NCBI GenBank assembly: GCA_017941635.1
Contig: JAGAVZ010000041.1
Span: 1 to 50,206, forward strand
DNA from: Cellulosilyticum sp.
GTDB lineage: Bacteria > Bacillota > Clostridia > Lachnospirales > Cellulosilyticaceae
DNA length: 50,206 bases
Direction of reading: 5' to 3'
Shown here: positions 35,987-45,890 of the stretch, one piece after another
How positions within the stretch are numbered: position 1 is the first letter of the stretch
Layout of the letters: every line of letters begins with the position of its first letter
Program-made: the position numbers and the translations under genes
The notes under the pieces: model-generated
The model's input: only the letters and a program-made list of their open reading frames with translations
The model's database searches: none
Told to the model about the DNA's origin: nothing

Positions 35987-36814
35987 ATGCAGGTAGAACT
36001 TAATAAAACAAATCGTATTAAGGCGCAATTTGAAAAGCAGCCTAAAACATGGATTTTCCAACTCGTAGCTACTCTTGTTTTAGTAGGATTAATGGTATGG
36101 TCTAGTAGTACTGTTAAATTCAACGGATTAACAGAAAATGGATTTGACGTTGCAGCAAGTATCATTAACGGGATTTTACATCCAGACACGGAGTTATTAT
36201 TTAACTTTACAACACAAGGTGTACCATATTTACTTTTAGAAACAATGTGTATTGCGTTCTTAGGAACAATCGTAGGAGCTATTTTAGCAATTCCTATTTC
36301 ATTCTTAAGTGCAACAAACATTGTACCAAAGCCAGTTGCTTTAGTGGGACGTTTCATCATCATGGCAATTAGAACTATTCCAGCATTTGTATATGGACTT
36401 ATGTTCATCAGAATGACAGGTCCAGGAGCTTTCTCAGGTCTTCTTACTATGTCACTTTGTTCAATCGGTATGGTATCTAAGATGTATATTGAATCAATCG
36501 AAGATATGGATAAACGTATCTTAGAATCATTAGATGCTTGCGGTTGTACAACATTCCAAAAAATTCGCTATGGTATCCTTCCACAACTTATGCCAGACTT
36601 TGCATCAACAATTATCTATCGTTTTGATATGAACTTAAGAGATGCAACAGTACTTGGTCTTGTAGGTGCTGGTGGTATCGGTGCACCACTTATCTTCGCT
36701 ATGAACTCATATCGTTGGAATGAAGTAGGTGCGATTTTAGCTGGACTTATCGTATTAGTGTTAGTAATCGAATGGTTATCAGGTAAAATCAGAGTTAAAC
36801 TTGCTAGAGGTTAA
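35987..36814 (+). CDS. phnE: Phosphonate-type ABC transporter permease PhnE (second)
   Basis: A 275-aa paralogue of the preceding permease, with coupling loop ESLDACGCTTFQKIRYGILP and GLVGAGGIG. Two unequal PhnE proteins are common in Firmicutes. It is 14 nt from its partner with a GGAGTAG site. The operon appears to end here; no strong hairpin follows. Confidence 0.93.
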   Translation: MQVELNKTNRIKAQFEKQPKTWIFQLVATLVLVGLMVWSSSTVKFNGLTENGFDVAASIINGILHPDTELLFNFTTQGVPYLLLETMCIAFLGTIVGAILAIPISFLSATNIVPKPVALVGRFIIMAIRTIPAFVYGLMFIRMTGPGAFSGLLTMSLCSIGMVSKMYIESIEDMDKRILESLDACGCTTFQKIRYGILPQLMPDFASTIIYRFDMNLRDATVLGLVGAGGIGAPLIFAMNSYRWNEVGAILAGLIVLVLVIEWLSGKIRVKLARG

Positions 36815-37231
36815 TCTTTAGCAAGGATAATGTATTAGAAATATTATCTATAATAGAGTGTATTATTGATAAACCATACCTAGAGGTGAATCAAGAATAA
36901 AGCAGTAATAAAATAATTAGTAAAGATAAATAACAAATTAATAACGATATAGGAGTAAATCAATAAGGACAATAAGTCTATGCAAAGAGGCTTTTTATAG
37001 TTTTATAAGTAACAAGGCGGTATAGAGATGTTCAGAAAAGATGATTTACGACAAGGATTTATAAAGTATAGGACTGTTACATGAGTATTTTTTAGAGTTA
37101 AAGCAAAGTAATTGGATAGGTATTCGGTTCGTTGCAGATACGTATAAAAACATCATAATGTAGTGGTCCTATAAACCATTAAAAGAATAATAGTACGGAT
37201 AAAATTTGATAGAAGTAAGAGGGCAACTGTA
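36815..37231 (+). other. Gap between phnE and the nucleotidase gene
   Basis: 417 nt of AT-rich sequence. An 18-codon frame at 37028 with a weak site is not convincing. No terminator or operator was recognised, so read-through from the phn operon into the nucleotidase gene remains possible. Confidence 0.5.
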
Positions 37232-38746
37232 ATGAATAAAACAGTAAAACTGTATTATACATCAGATACACATGGCTATATGTTCCCTACAGATTATGTG
37301 AATAAAGCTGACAAAAACATGGGGTTATTAAGCTGTATCAACGAATTTAAAAAAGATGGTAACACACTTATTTTAGATGCAGGAGATACAATCCAAGGGT
37401 CTGTTTTCTCTAAACATATGTGGGAAAATACAACTGAAGGATGTATGATTGCTGAAGTATTTAATCAAGGAAACTACGATTACTTTACATTAGGGAATCA
37501 CGATTTCAACCATGGTTATCAAAAGCTAGCAAGATATATCGGTACATCTAATGCACAATGCATCGTAGCTAACATTGTAGATAAAACAGGCGAGTTAGGC
37601 ATTAAACCATATGTGATTCATACATTAGAGAACGGTTTAAAAGTAGGTATCGTAGGTTTAGTGACAGACTATGTAACACTTTGGGAAAAACCAGAAAACC
37701 TTGAGCAAATTGATGTATTAGATACTTTCACAGCGGCAAAAAATGCTTTAGCGCAAATGAAAGACCAATGTGATATTAGCATTTGTTTATATCACGGAGG
37801 ATATGAATGTGATCTTGAAACTGGTAAAAAATTAGCTGAGGGTAAAGAAAATGTAGGCTACCGTATTTGTGAAGAGCTTGATTTTGATGTGCTTTTAACA
37901 GGACACCAACATATGCCAACAGCAGGTAGAATGATTCATGGGACTTACACTATGCAGGTTGCACCAAATGCACAGCAATATGGATTTGTACAAATTGAAT
38001 TAGATGGTGAAAAAATCGTAGAGATTATATCAGAAAACAAAGTACCTGAAATTTGTAAAGACAATGCAAAAGCAACATGGTTAGAAGAGCAAGAAGCAGT
38101 ACAAGTTTGGTTAGATAGCAAGCTTGGTAGCTTTTCAGAAGAAATTCCTGCGCTTAGCAAATTAGAAGTAGCCGTTAATGGCGGACGTTTGGCTGATTTA
38201 TGTAACCAGATTCAGCTTGAATATACTGGTGCAGAGATTTCTTGTACAAGCTTAGGAAACAATCCAGTTGGATTTAGTAAAGATGTGACAATTAGAGAGA
38301 TTGTAGCAGCATACCAATTCCCTAATACAATGAAAGTTTTAGAAGTAGACGAAACAATCATTAGAAAAGCATTAGAGCGTTGTGCAGAGTATTTTACATT
38401 AAGAGAAGATGGTGAGATTGTAATTTCAGATTGCTTTATCAAACCTAAAGAAGAACATTATAACTATGACTTCTTCGCAGGGATTGAGTACACATTTGAT
38501 ATTACAAAACCAGTAGGCAGTCGTGTTGTAAGATTAGAGAAGAACGGTAAACCTCTAGAAAATCGTAAATACACATTAGTTATGAATGACTACAGAGCAA
38601 CAGGTACAGGTGGTTATGCATTTTACCAAGATTGTAAAATTGCTAAAGAATATACAGTAGATACTCAAGAAATGATTATTGAGTATGTTAAGAATAAACA
38701 AGTTGTTACAATCATGGATAAACCTGATTTTAAGATTGTAAAATAG
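37232..38746 (+). CDS. 5'-nucleotidase / 2',3'-cyclic phosphodiesterase-like metallophosphoesterase
   Basis: A 504-aa two-domain enzyme of the UshA/YfkN type. The N-terminal calcineurin-like domain has the metal ligands YTSDTHG, LDAGDTIQGS, LGNHDFNHG, LYHGGYE and LLTGHQH. The C-terminal domain (residues 300-490) has the 5_nucleotid_C pattern ending in YRATGTGGYAFYQD. It cleaves phosphate from nucleotides or related esters. It lacks a signal peptide and wall anchor, so it should be cytosolic, unlike most relatives. It lies on the same strand just after the PhnCDEE transporter, which may deliver its substrate. Confidence 0.9.
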   Translation: MNKTVKLYYTSDTHGYMFPTDYVNKADKNMGLLSCINEFKKDGNTLILDAGDTIQGSVFSKHMWENTTEGCMIAEVFNQGNYDYFTLGNHDFNHGYQKLARYIGTSNAQCIVANIVDKTGELGIKPYVIHTLENGLKVGIVGLVTDYVTLWEKPENLEQIDVLDTFTAAKNALAQMKDQCDISICLYHGGYECDLETGKKLAEGKENVGYRICEELDFDVLLTGHQHMPTAGRMIHGTYTMQVAPNAQQYGFVQIELDGEKIVEIISENKVPEICKDNAKATWLEEQEAVQVWLDSKLGSFSEEIPALSKLEVAVNGGRLADLCNQIQLEYTGAEISCTSLGNNPVGFSKDVTIREIVAAYQFPNTMKVLEVDETIIRKALERCAEYFTLREDGEIVISDCFIKPKEEHYNYDFFAGIEYTFDITKPVGSRVVRLEKNGKPLENRKYTLVMNDYRATGTGGYAFYQDCKIAKEYTVDTQEMIIEYVKNKQVVTIMDKPDFKIVK

Positions 38747-38760
38747 AGATGAGATTAAAT

Positions 38761-38799
38761 AGATTCCTAGGAGAACTTTTTCTTGGGAATCTTTTTTTG
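38761..38799 (+). terminator. Terminator after the nucleotidase gene
   Basis: AGATTCCtAGGAGAA pairs with TTCTTgGGAATCT and is followed by seven T. The remaining 310 nt up to the symporter gene are AT-rich and show no gene. Confidence 0.88.
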
Positions 38800-39112
38800 T
38801 TATTATATGGTTAAGTTTTATATTTTAATTGTACTTAAGAAATAAGAGTGAATGGATTATCAAACTAATTGATGCTTGGAGAAGTATATTAAGAATAATA
38901 AAATCAAGAAAGAATAGCATGACCAAATGTTCAATAAGGTTATTTTTTTTATATAAAATAAATATATTAAATATTGAAAAAATTTTGCCAATAACTTAAG
39001 ATACAATTAATCATAAGTGTAAAGGGATGCAAAAATTGCTTATGAAGAGGGACATAATACTTATTATTGAGTAAAAAGGCGAAATTTGGGGTTAAAGAGG
39101 GGGCGTTAAATA

Positions 39113-40633
39113 GTGAAGGAGTTATGTATTATATTATTTATACTAACGATGGTGGGTGTTGGTATATATAGCAAGAGAAAGGTTAAAAGCAGTAATGATT
39201 TCCTATTAGGTGGGAGAAACATGGGTGGATGGGTGAGTGCGTTTGCCTATGGAACTTCTTATTTTTCAGCAGTTATATTTATAGGTTATGCAGGGGCACA
39301 AGGCTGGGAGTTTGGCGTACCAATTACTTGGATAGGAATTTGTAATGGAATCTTTGGATGCTATTTGGCATGGAAGGTTCTGGCTAAACGTACAAGACAA
39401 ATGACGCAAAGACTGGATGCAAGAACGATGCCAGAGTTCTTTGAAAAGCGTTATGATAGCAGAAATATGAAGTTTGTATCCGCGCTTATTATTTTTATTT
39501 TCTTAGTACCTTATACAGCATCTGTATATAAAGGATTAGGTTACATACTTCAAAGCTCCTTCAACATTTCCTTTAACTTAGCAATTTTCTTTATGGCGTT
39601 ATTAACCGCGGTATATCTTTTATTAGGAGGATATGTTGCAACAGCGATTAATGATTTAATTCAAGGTGTTATTATGTTAGTAGGCTGTGTTTTGATGGTA
39701 CTCTATGTGGTGAATCATCCAAATGTAGGTGGATTAAGTGAAGGATTTACTCGATTAAATCAGTTAGATCCAGATCTTACATCTATTTTCTCAGGTGGAA
39801 GTAAAACTTTACCTTTAATTGGTTTAATTATCATGACAAGTTTTGGTGTGTGGGGATTACCACAAATGATTCATAAGTACTATGCCATCAAAGATGAGAC
39901 AGCGATTAAGAAGGGAACAATAATCTCTACCATTTTTGCTTTAATTATTGGTGGTAGTGCGTATTTCACAGGTTCGCTTGGAAGATTATTCTTTATTGAC
40001 GAGGCAAGTGGAGTTGCAGTCATGCCAGGTGCAACAGTAGAAGCAGCCGATAGTGGAATGGCAGATATGATTATTCCAATTATGCTTGAATCAACATTGC
40101 CAACAGCTTTAATGGGCATTATCATCGTACTTATTTTATCTGCATCTATGTCTACACTAGCATCATTAGTACTCGTTTCTAGTTCAACAATTTCTATTGA
40201 TTTTGTAAAAGGGTTTGTCAATCCTAAGATGTCTGATAAGGCTATGATGATTATGATGCGTGTTTTTTGCTTTATCTTCGTAGCAGTTTCGTATTTACTG
40301 GCAGTAGAGCAATCTAGTACGATTGTGAGTTTGATGTCCTTATCTTGGGGTGTGATTTCAGGTATGTTCCTTGGGCCATATGTATTTGGAATTTGGTGGA
40401 GGAAGACAACTAAGCTAGGTGCATGGTCAGGCTTTGTTGTAGGCGGGTTAGTTATGATTGGTGGCACTATATTAAGTAATGAAGGTATGTTACCAAGTGC
40501 CATTACAGGGCCAGTCATTTCGAGTTTAGCAATGCTTGCATCTTGCATTAGTGTGCCAGTAGTTAGTTTATTATCTGCACAAATGAGTGAAGGTCATATT
40601 AGTAAGGCATTTGGAGAAGAGAAAAGTTTATAA
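39113..40633 (+). CDS. Sodium:solute symporter (SSS family)
   Basis: A 506-aa membrane protein with about 13 helices of the LeuT-fold SSS family. Visible signatures are SSNDFLLGGRNMGGWVSAF at the N-terminus, LLGGYVATAINDLIQG in the middle and LVLVSSSTISIDFVKGF in the Na-binding helix region. It is closest to PutP/PanF-like members; solute unknown. It starts at GTG with AGAGGGGGCG ahead. It is a single-gene unit ending at a long hairpin. Confidence 0.9.
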   Translation: MKELCIILFILTMVGVGIYSKRKVKSSNDFLLGGRNMGGWVSAFAYGTSYFSAVIFIGYAGAQGWEFGVPITWIGICNGIFGCYLAWKVLAKRTRQMTQRLDARTMPEFFEKRYDSRNMKFVSALIIFIFLVPYTASVYKGLGYILQSSFNISFNLAIFFMALLTAVYLLLGGYVATAINDLIQGVIMLVGCVLMVLYVVNHPNVGGLSEGFTRLNQLDPDLTSIFSGGSKTLPLIGLIIMTSFGVWGLPQMIHKYYAIKDETAIKKGTIISTIFALIIGGSAYFTGSLGRLFFIDEASGVAVMPGATVEAADSGMADMIIPIMLESTLPTALMGIIIVLILSASMSTLASLVLVSSSTISIDFVKGFVNPKMSDKAMMIMMRVFCFIFVAVSYLLAVEQSSTIVSLMSLSWGVISGMFLGPYVFGIWWRKTTKLGAWSGFVVGGLVMIGGTILSNEGMLPSAITGPVISSLAMLASCISVPVVSLLSAQMSEGHISKAFGEEKSL

Positions 40634-40752
40634 AAGATAAGGTAGATAGATAGTGAATATATAAATCACTAGAAATAATACGCAATCTATATAGATTAAA
40701 TATATGATAAAACAATATTTACAGGGAAATTTAAATTAATGATTGATGAGGG

Positions 40753-40828
40753 AAGCTAGTTGTAGTAATAAAGACATTTAGGAAATGAATGATAGACCAT
40801 AAATGTCTAATTACAACTAGCTTTTTCT
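40753..40828 (+). terminator. Terminator after the SSS symporter
   Basis: An outer stem AAGCTAGTTGTA/TACAACTAGCTT encloses AGACATTTA/TAAATGTCT, followed by five T. Confidence 0.85.
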
Positions 40829-41003
40829 GTATGAAAATCTAAAAAAACTATTAAGAAAAAATTTATTGGTATGTAATAGTTATAATAGAGAAGAATTAAT
40901 GAGACAGATATTAACTCAGGGGATAAGGCAGAGTAAATATGTGTTTTAAAGCAAGATGAATGATAGGAACAATATAAAATAGGGGATAGTGAGGAGAAAA
41001 CAA

Positions 41004-41876
41004 ATGGAAAATCAAACAATCAAAAAACATTCATTGTTTGGAAATCTGCGCTATCTATTAGTAAGTGCAGCATGGATACTTTTAGTTGCGGGAGGGGCAG
41101 GATTAATATGTAATGGACTAAAAGCTATTGGTTTGGGAATCAACTTTATAGAAGAATTTTTACCTAGATTTGGTATGGCATTTATAGCATTATGGTTGTT
41201 TAAACGAAAATATCCAAATAAGATCATAGGTATTTGTAAGAAGGGATGGAAGGTTGGATTAATATTGGGATGGCCTATTTATGTGGGCAGTTTGATTAAT
41301 TTTTATGAAGCAATACTAGAGATTGATTGGAGCATAGCAATTACGCCAACAGTATTAGAATACATAGGGTATGTACTATTTGTCCTATCTGTCGGGGCGT
41401 TTGAAGAAATCTTATTGAGAGGTATTATGCTTAATGAGATGATTGAGCGATGGGGAAATACTAAAAAAGGAATTTATAGTGCAATCATTGCATCAAGTGC
41501 AGTATTTGGACTTATACATATGGTAAATTTAGCAGGGAAACCTTGGTTTATTGTGGGGACATGTACACAGGTAGTTTATGCCTTTATTATAGGATTCTTT
41601 TTTGCTACAGTATATGTACGAACAAGGAATTTATGGGTGGTCATTGTTTTTCATGCATTATATGATTTAGGTGGTTGCTTAGATGATCTATTTATTAGAG
41701 TGGTAAGTGAAAGTATGATGTTTGATATATCTATTATGGATGGGGTTATATCTTTATTGCCTTTTATGATTTTCTTTGTAATAGGACTCTTTTATATCCG
41801 TAAAGAAAAACTTGAAGTTCAAGATACTACAATAGATGGTGCATGTAATCAAAGTATCCAGTATGAAAATGCATAA
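41004..41876 (+). CDS. CPBP-family intramembrane metalloprotease
   Basis: A 290-aa polytopic protein with the three CPBP motifs: FEEILLRG, FGLIHM and FHALYDLGG. It differs from the copy at 11705 in length and loops and is not a recent duplicate. ATG 41004 is used, with GAGGAG ahead; the upstream GTG is part of the leader. Substrate unknown. The tryptophan T-box promoter starts shortly after it. Confidence 0.87.
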   Translation: MENQTIKKHSLFGNLRYLLVSAAWILLVAGGAGLICNGLKAIGLGINFIEEFLPRFGMAFIALWLFKRKYPNKIIGICKKGWKVGLILGWPIYVGSLINFYEAILEIDWSIAITPTVLEYIGYVLFVLSVGAFEEILLRGIMLNEMIERWGNTKKGIYSAIIASSAVFGLIHMVNLAGKPWFIVGTCTQVVYAFIIGFFFATVYVRTRNLWVVIVFHALYDLGGCLDDLFIRVVSESMMFDISIMDGVISLLPFMIFFVIGLFYIRKEKLEVQDTTIDGACNQSIQYENA

Positions 41877-41907
41877 GTACAACATAAAATAAAAAAATTA
41901 AAAAGTT

Positions 41908-41936
41908 TTGACAAATTCAAAATAAGAGCGTATACT
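41908..41936 (+). promoter_or_regulatory. Strong promoter of the trp T-box transcript
   Basis: A perfect TTGACA and TATACT are separated by 17 bp. Transcription should start near 41943, just ahead of the T-box leader. Confidence 0.85.
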
Positions 41937-41977
41937 ATGTAACAAGTTAAGAAAACTGAATTAAAAATTTTAAACCG

Positions 41978-42252
41978 TTGATGAGGAGATAAAACTAGTG
42001 GCGCACTCAAAGAGAGTTAGGGATGGTGGAATCCTAGCAGAAAGCGAATTAGACAAATGGACCTCAGAGGGTTTGGTGAAAAGGCAGATGCCTTAGTATC
42101 CAATACCGCAAGACCAGCGTTATCATAGGTCAAGAATGTGATGGCATTCTATAGAGGGGAGTTTATCTAGATTTAGATAAGCTAATCAAGGTGGTACCGC
42201 AGAGCAACGCATCTGTCCTTGGAGAATATTCGAGGATAGGTGCTTTTTTATT
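41978..42252 (+). promoter_or_regulatory. T-box riboswitch, tryptophan-type
   Basis: The leader shows stem I blocks (AGAGAGTTAGGGATGGTGG), the T-box sequence AAGGTGGTACCGC at 42188-42200 and a terminator (GCATCTGTCCTTGG with CGAGGATAGGTGC plus six T). The likely specifier is TGG at 42058-42060, preceded by GACAAA and followed by a purine, which pairs with the tRNA-Trp anticodon. Uncharged tRNA-Trp would stabilise the antiterminator and switch on trpXYZ. The specifier position was read by eye. Confidence 0.93.
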
Positions 42253-42340
42253 TACTTCAAAGTAAATTTACTCTAAAGTATCCCCATTCATAGAAGCCTT
42301 ACAAGAATCTATAACAAATAGAAAATTGGAGGAATGTAAA

Positions 42341-43369
42341 ATGAAAAAAGGATTAGCATTAGTATTAGCAAGTATGATGATGGGAATGTGTGTAGGTTGT
42401 GGTAGTTCGGCTCAAAATAGTGAAGTAGCATCAAGGGATGCAAGTAGCAAGTCAGATTCAGTAGCAGAAAATAATGGAGCTACTGAAGAAATGAAGACAG
42501 TTGCTATTGTTCAGTATGTGGAGCACCCAAGCTTAGATACAATCCGTGAAAGTATTATAGAAGAACTTGAAGTTAAAGGTTATGTTGAAGGACAAAATAT
42601 TAAGATTGATTACCAAAATGCACAAGCAGATCAATCTAATTTAAATACAATTGCTAGTAAGTTTGTAGGTGAAAAAGCAGACATTATTATTGCAATTGCT
42701 ACACCAGCAGCTCAAGCAGCAGCGGCAGCGACAAGCGATATTCCAGTTGTTTTCTCAGCAGTAACAGATCCACTTAGTGCAAAATTAGTGGATAATCTTG
42801 AATCACCATCAGGCAATGTAACAGGAACATCTGATGCGATTCCTGTAGATCAAACCTTTGAACTTTGCAAAGAATTAACACCAGATGTACAAAAAATTGG
42901 ATTTTTATATACTGCAAGTGAAGTAAATTCACAATCTGTTATCGAAGAAGCAAAGACATTAGCAGCTGACTATGGCTTTGAGTTTGAAGAAAGCACAATT
43001 ACTAATCCTTCAGAGCTTCAACAAGCAGCAGAAATCTTAGCAGGAAAAGTAGATGCCATTTATACACCAATTGATAATGGAATTGCATCAGCTATGCAAG
43101 TACTAGCCGAAGTAGGAAAAAATGCAGGTATTCCAGTGTATGTAGGGGCAGATTCAATGGTTGCAGATGGTGGCTATGCAACAGTTGGTATTAAGTACGA
43201 AGATTTAGGCGTAAAAACAGCAGATATGGTTGCAGAAATTTTAGGAGGAAAATCTGTTTCAGAAGTACCAGTTGCTACACTTGACCAATTCTATAAAGTG
43301 ATTAACAAACAAACAGGAGAAGCAATTAAAGCACCAGTGGATGTAGAGGGGGCAACAATTGTAGAATAG
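42341..43369 (+). CDS. trpX: Tryptophan ABC transporter substrate-binding lipoprotein
   Basis: A 342-aa lipoprotein (lipobox CVGCGSS, Cys20) of the ABC_sub_bind family (TrpX/YckX-like). The typical pattern includes VAIVQYVEHPSLDTIRESI, NIKIDYQNAQADQSNL and VFSAVTDPLSAKLV. It binds aromatic amino acids outside the cell. The T-box with Trp specifier and the permease-ATPase pair downstream give the assignment. ATG 42341 is used, with GGAGGAAT ahead. Confidence 0.92.
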   Translation: MKKGLALVLASMMMGMCVGCGSSAQNSEVASRDASSKSDSVAENNGATEEMKTVAIVQYVEHPSLDTIRESIIEELEVKGYVEGQNIKIDYQNAQADQSNLNTIASKFVGEKADIIIAIATPAAQAAAAATSDIPVVFSAVTDPLSAKLVDNLESPSGNVTGTSDAIPVDQTFELCKELTPDVQKIGFLYTASEVNSQSVIEEAKTLAADYGFEFEESTITNPSELQQAAEILAGKVDAIYTPIDNGIASAMQVLAEVGKNAGIPVYVGADSMVADGGYATVGIKYEDLGVKTADMVAEILGGKSVSEVPVATLDQFYKVINKQTGEAIKAPVDVEGATIVE

Positions 43370-43535
43370 TCATTTAGTCTATAAATAAAAGATATAGAGT
43401 ATTAGATGGAATTAAAAGCATTTTATAATCAAAATAAAAAATATTAGCCATCAGTTATTATAGGGATTCAGTGTAAAAGATAAGATAAAAAACATAAGTT
43501 AGACGTAAACAGATTAATAGACAGGGGTAGAGAAA

Positions 43536-44459
43536 ATGAATGCATCAATTATTTTATCAGCTACAGAGCTAGGATTATTTTATACGTTATTAACATTGGG
43601 GTTATTTATTTCGTATCGTATATTAGATATACCAGACTTAACTGTAGATGGAAGTTTTACTTTAGGGGCAGCTACTGCCGTTATGGTGACGCTTAGTGGG
43701 CATCCAATATTGGCACTTTTTGTAGCAGCGATTACAGGCATGTTAGCAGGAATGGTAACAGCTACATTACAGACCAAGTTCAAGGTTAATCCAATTCTTG
43801 CAGGGATTTTGACCATGACCGCATTGTATTCTATCAATATTATGGTGATGGGGGATAAATCAAATGTTTCATTATTAGGTGAAACCACGATTTTCACTAT
43901 GGCTAAAGAGTCTATGGGAACTAGTATGTCAGGTATGATTATTGGTATTATAAGTGTTGTTGCAATTTGTATTGCATTAGGCATATTTTTATATACTAAG
44001 CTGGGACTTTCTATTCGTGCTACAGGAGATAATGAAGATATGGTGCGTTCATCTTCAATCAATGTAGATGCTATGAAAATCATAGGTTTAGCATTAGCCA
44101 ATGCTTTGGTAGCTGTATCAGGTGCGCTCATTGCACAGAAACAATCCTTTGCAGATGTAAGTATGGGAACAGGTATGGTTGTTATTGGGATAGCTTCATT
44201 AATCATAGGTGAAGTTTTAGTTGATATTGTAGTGAAACAAAGAGGGATTAAAGCAAATATTATAGCAGCTGTAATTGGTTCGGTAGTTTATCGCTTGATT
44301 ATTTCAGCAGCCTTAGCAGTTGATATTTCAGCCACTAGTATGAAACTGGTATCAGCTATTATTGTAGCAATTGCCATTTCATATCCAGTCATTAAATCCA
44401 CAGTGGGACAGAAGATTAATCAATATCAAAGACAAAAAGGGGGAAATATCAATGCTTAA
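43536..44459 (+). CDS. trpY: Tryptophan ABC transporter permease
   Basis: A 307-aa membrane protein related to branched-chain amino-acid/TrpY permeases, with eight to ten helices. The signature blocks are DIPDLTVDGSFTLGAATAV, LSIRATGDNEDMVRSSSIN and SGALIAQKQSFADVSMGTG. Its last eight bases overlap the ATPase gene, showing translational coupling. It follows the binding-protein gene after 166 nt. Confidence 0.92.
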   Translation: MNASIILSATELGLFYTLLTLGLFISYRILDIPDLTVDGSFTLGAATAVMVTLSGHPILALFVAAITGMLAGMVTATLQTKFKVNPILAGILTMTALYSINIMVMGDKSNVSLLGETTIFTMAKESMGTSMSGMIIGIISVVAICIALGIFLYTKLGLSIRATGDNEDMVRSSSINVDAMKIIGLALANALVAVSGALIAQKQSFADVSMGTGMVVIGIASLIIGEVLVDIVVKQRGIKANIIAAVIGSVVYRLIISAALAVDISATSMKLVSAIIVAIAISYPVIKSTVGQKINQYQRQKGGNINA

Positions 44460-45249
44460 GATTACGAACTTAAAGAAAACCTTTAACCCTAATACAGTTA
44501 ATCAAAAGATAGCAATGGATAATGTAAATTTACATTTAGAAAAAGGCGATTTTGTGACCATTATTGGTTCAAATGGAGCAGGTAAATCCACTTTATTTAA
44601 TCTTATAGGGGGCTGTTTCTTATCAGATGAAGGCCAAATTTTATTAGATGGCAAAGATATTACTTTTATGAAGGAACATAAAAGGGCAGCACATATTGGA
44701 AGGCTTTTTCAAGACCCACTTAAAGGAACAGCACCATCCATGACGATAGAAGAAAACCTAGCACTATGTTATATGAGAAGTAATAAAAAGATTTTAGGCA
44801 TAGGCGTCAGTAAGAAGGAAAAGGAACTATTTAGAGAACGCCTTGCGCAGCTTGACCTTGGATTAGAAGATAGAATGAAAAGTAAGATGGGCTTACTTTC
44901 AGGTGGTCAAAGGCAAGCTGTTACGTTACTTATGAGTACATTAGTGGCGCCAAAACTTCTATTATTAGATGAACATACAGCAGCACTAGACCCTGCAACA
45001 GCAGATAAAGTACTTAATATTACCAAGGAAATAGTACAGGAACATAAGATTACAACTATGATGATTACACATAATATGCAGTCTTCTTTAGATTTAGGAA
45101 ATCGTACAATTATGATGGATTCTGGTAGAGTTATATTAGACATAAAAGGTAAAGCACGTAGCCAAATGACAGTGCCAGATTTATTGGAACTCTTTAAGAA
45201 AGAGAGTAACAAAGAACTGGATAACGATAGAATGTTACTTGCTAAGTAA
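44452..45249 (+). CDS. trpZ: Tryptophan ABC transporter ATPase
   Basis: A 265-aa ATPase with Walker A GSNGAGKST, Q-loop RLFQDPLKGTAPSMT, signature LSGGQ, Walker B LLLLDEHT with His after Glu as in this subfamily, and D-loop AALDP. ATG 44452 is preceded by GGGGGAAAT. It completes the importer under the T-box. Confidence 0.93.
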   Translation: MLKITNLKKTFNPNTVNQKIAMDNVNLHLEKGDFVTIIGSNGAGKSTLFNLIGGCFLSDEGQILLDGKDITFMKEHKRAAHIGRLFQDPLKGTAPSMTIEENLALCYMRSNKKILGIGVSKKEKELFRERLAQLDLGLEDRMKSKMGLLSGGQRQAVTLLMSTLVAPKLLLLDEHTAALDPATADKVLNITKEIVQEHKITTMMITHNMQSSLDLGNRTIMMDSGRVILDIKGKARSQMTVPDLLELFKKESNKELDNDRMLLAK

Positions 45250-45356
45250 TAAATTAAGATAAAATCTAAGATTTAAGTATAAAGTAACAGTAAAAAAGCT
45301 ACATAAGATAATAATAGAAGATTAATAGGATATAAAAACAGCAAAACCAATAGTAT

Positions 45357-45436
45357 AAATCCCAACCTTTCAGGAAAGACTCTAATAACTTTACAATGAG
45401 GATAAGTTATGAGTAGAAGAAAGGTGGGATTTTTTT
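45357..45436 (+). terminator. Hairpin with T-tract overlapping the ribosome binding site of the next gene
   Basis: AAATCCCAaCCTTTC at 45357-45371 pairs with GAAAGGTGGGATTT at 45419-45432, with inner ATAACTT/AAGTTAT pairing. Seven T then run straight into the ATG at 45437. It can end the trpXYZ transcript. Its 3' arm, AAAGGTGGGA, is also the only ribosome binding site for the next gene. Confidence 0.75.
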
Positions 45437-45745
45437 ATGAGTGAAATCAGTGTATATGATGATGCAGTATTTCAGTTATTAGAGGAATTATATAGATTGA
45501 ATCATAGAAAGTGGAAGAAAAATATATTAAGTATTATGACAAAGGGAGAGAAGCGCAATTACAAGCAGCTTAAGGCGCAATTAGAAAAAGTGCCTGATTT
45601 GTTGGCATATAGATGCATTCAAGAATTAGTAAATGGCAAAGTGCTTAGACGTATCAAAGAAGAAAAGCAGACCTTTTATGTTTTAGAAGATGAAAATATT
45701 TATATTAGAGATATCCTAGAAGCTATTAAACAAGAGATTTACTAA
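45437..45745 (+). CDS. Small winged-helix-like regulator (HxlR-like)
   Basis: A 102-aa protein. Residues 25-85 (GEKRNYKQLKAQLEKVPDLLAYRCIQELV and VLRRIKEEKQTFYVL) follow the HxlR/MarR winged-helix pattern with recognition helix and wing. The match is weak, so the family is tentative. The start is fixed by the ribosome binding site held in the hairpin just upstream. It is a single gene between trpXYZ and a 42-aa membrane peptide. Confidence 0.65.
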   Translation: MSEISVYDDAVFQLLEELYRLNHRKWKKNILSIMTKGEKRNYKQLKAQLEKVPDLLAYRCIQELVNGKVLRRIKEEKQTFYVLEDENIYIRDILEAIKQEIY

Positions 45746-45890
45746 TTTAGATAGAGATGGTTTTGGAGAAAATTTAAATGGATTTGTGAGTGCATATAGA
45801 TAGTATAAAATAATGGATTAGCTTGATAACCTATAGAGGTAGTTTTATACTGATAATAATATTATTACTATATCTATATGGGGGGATTAA

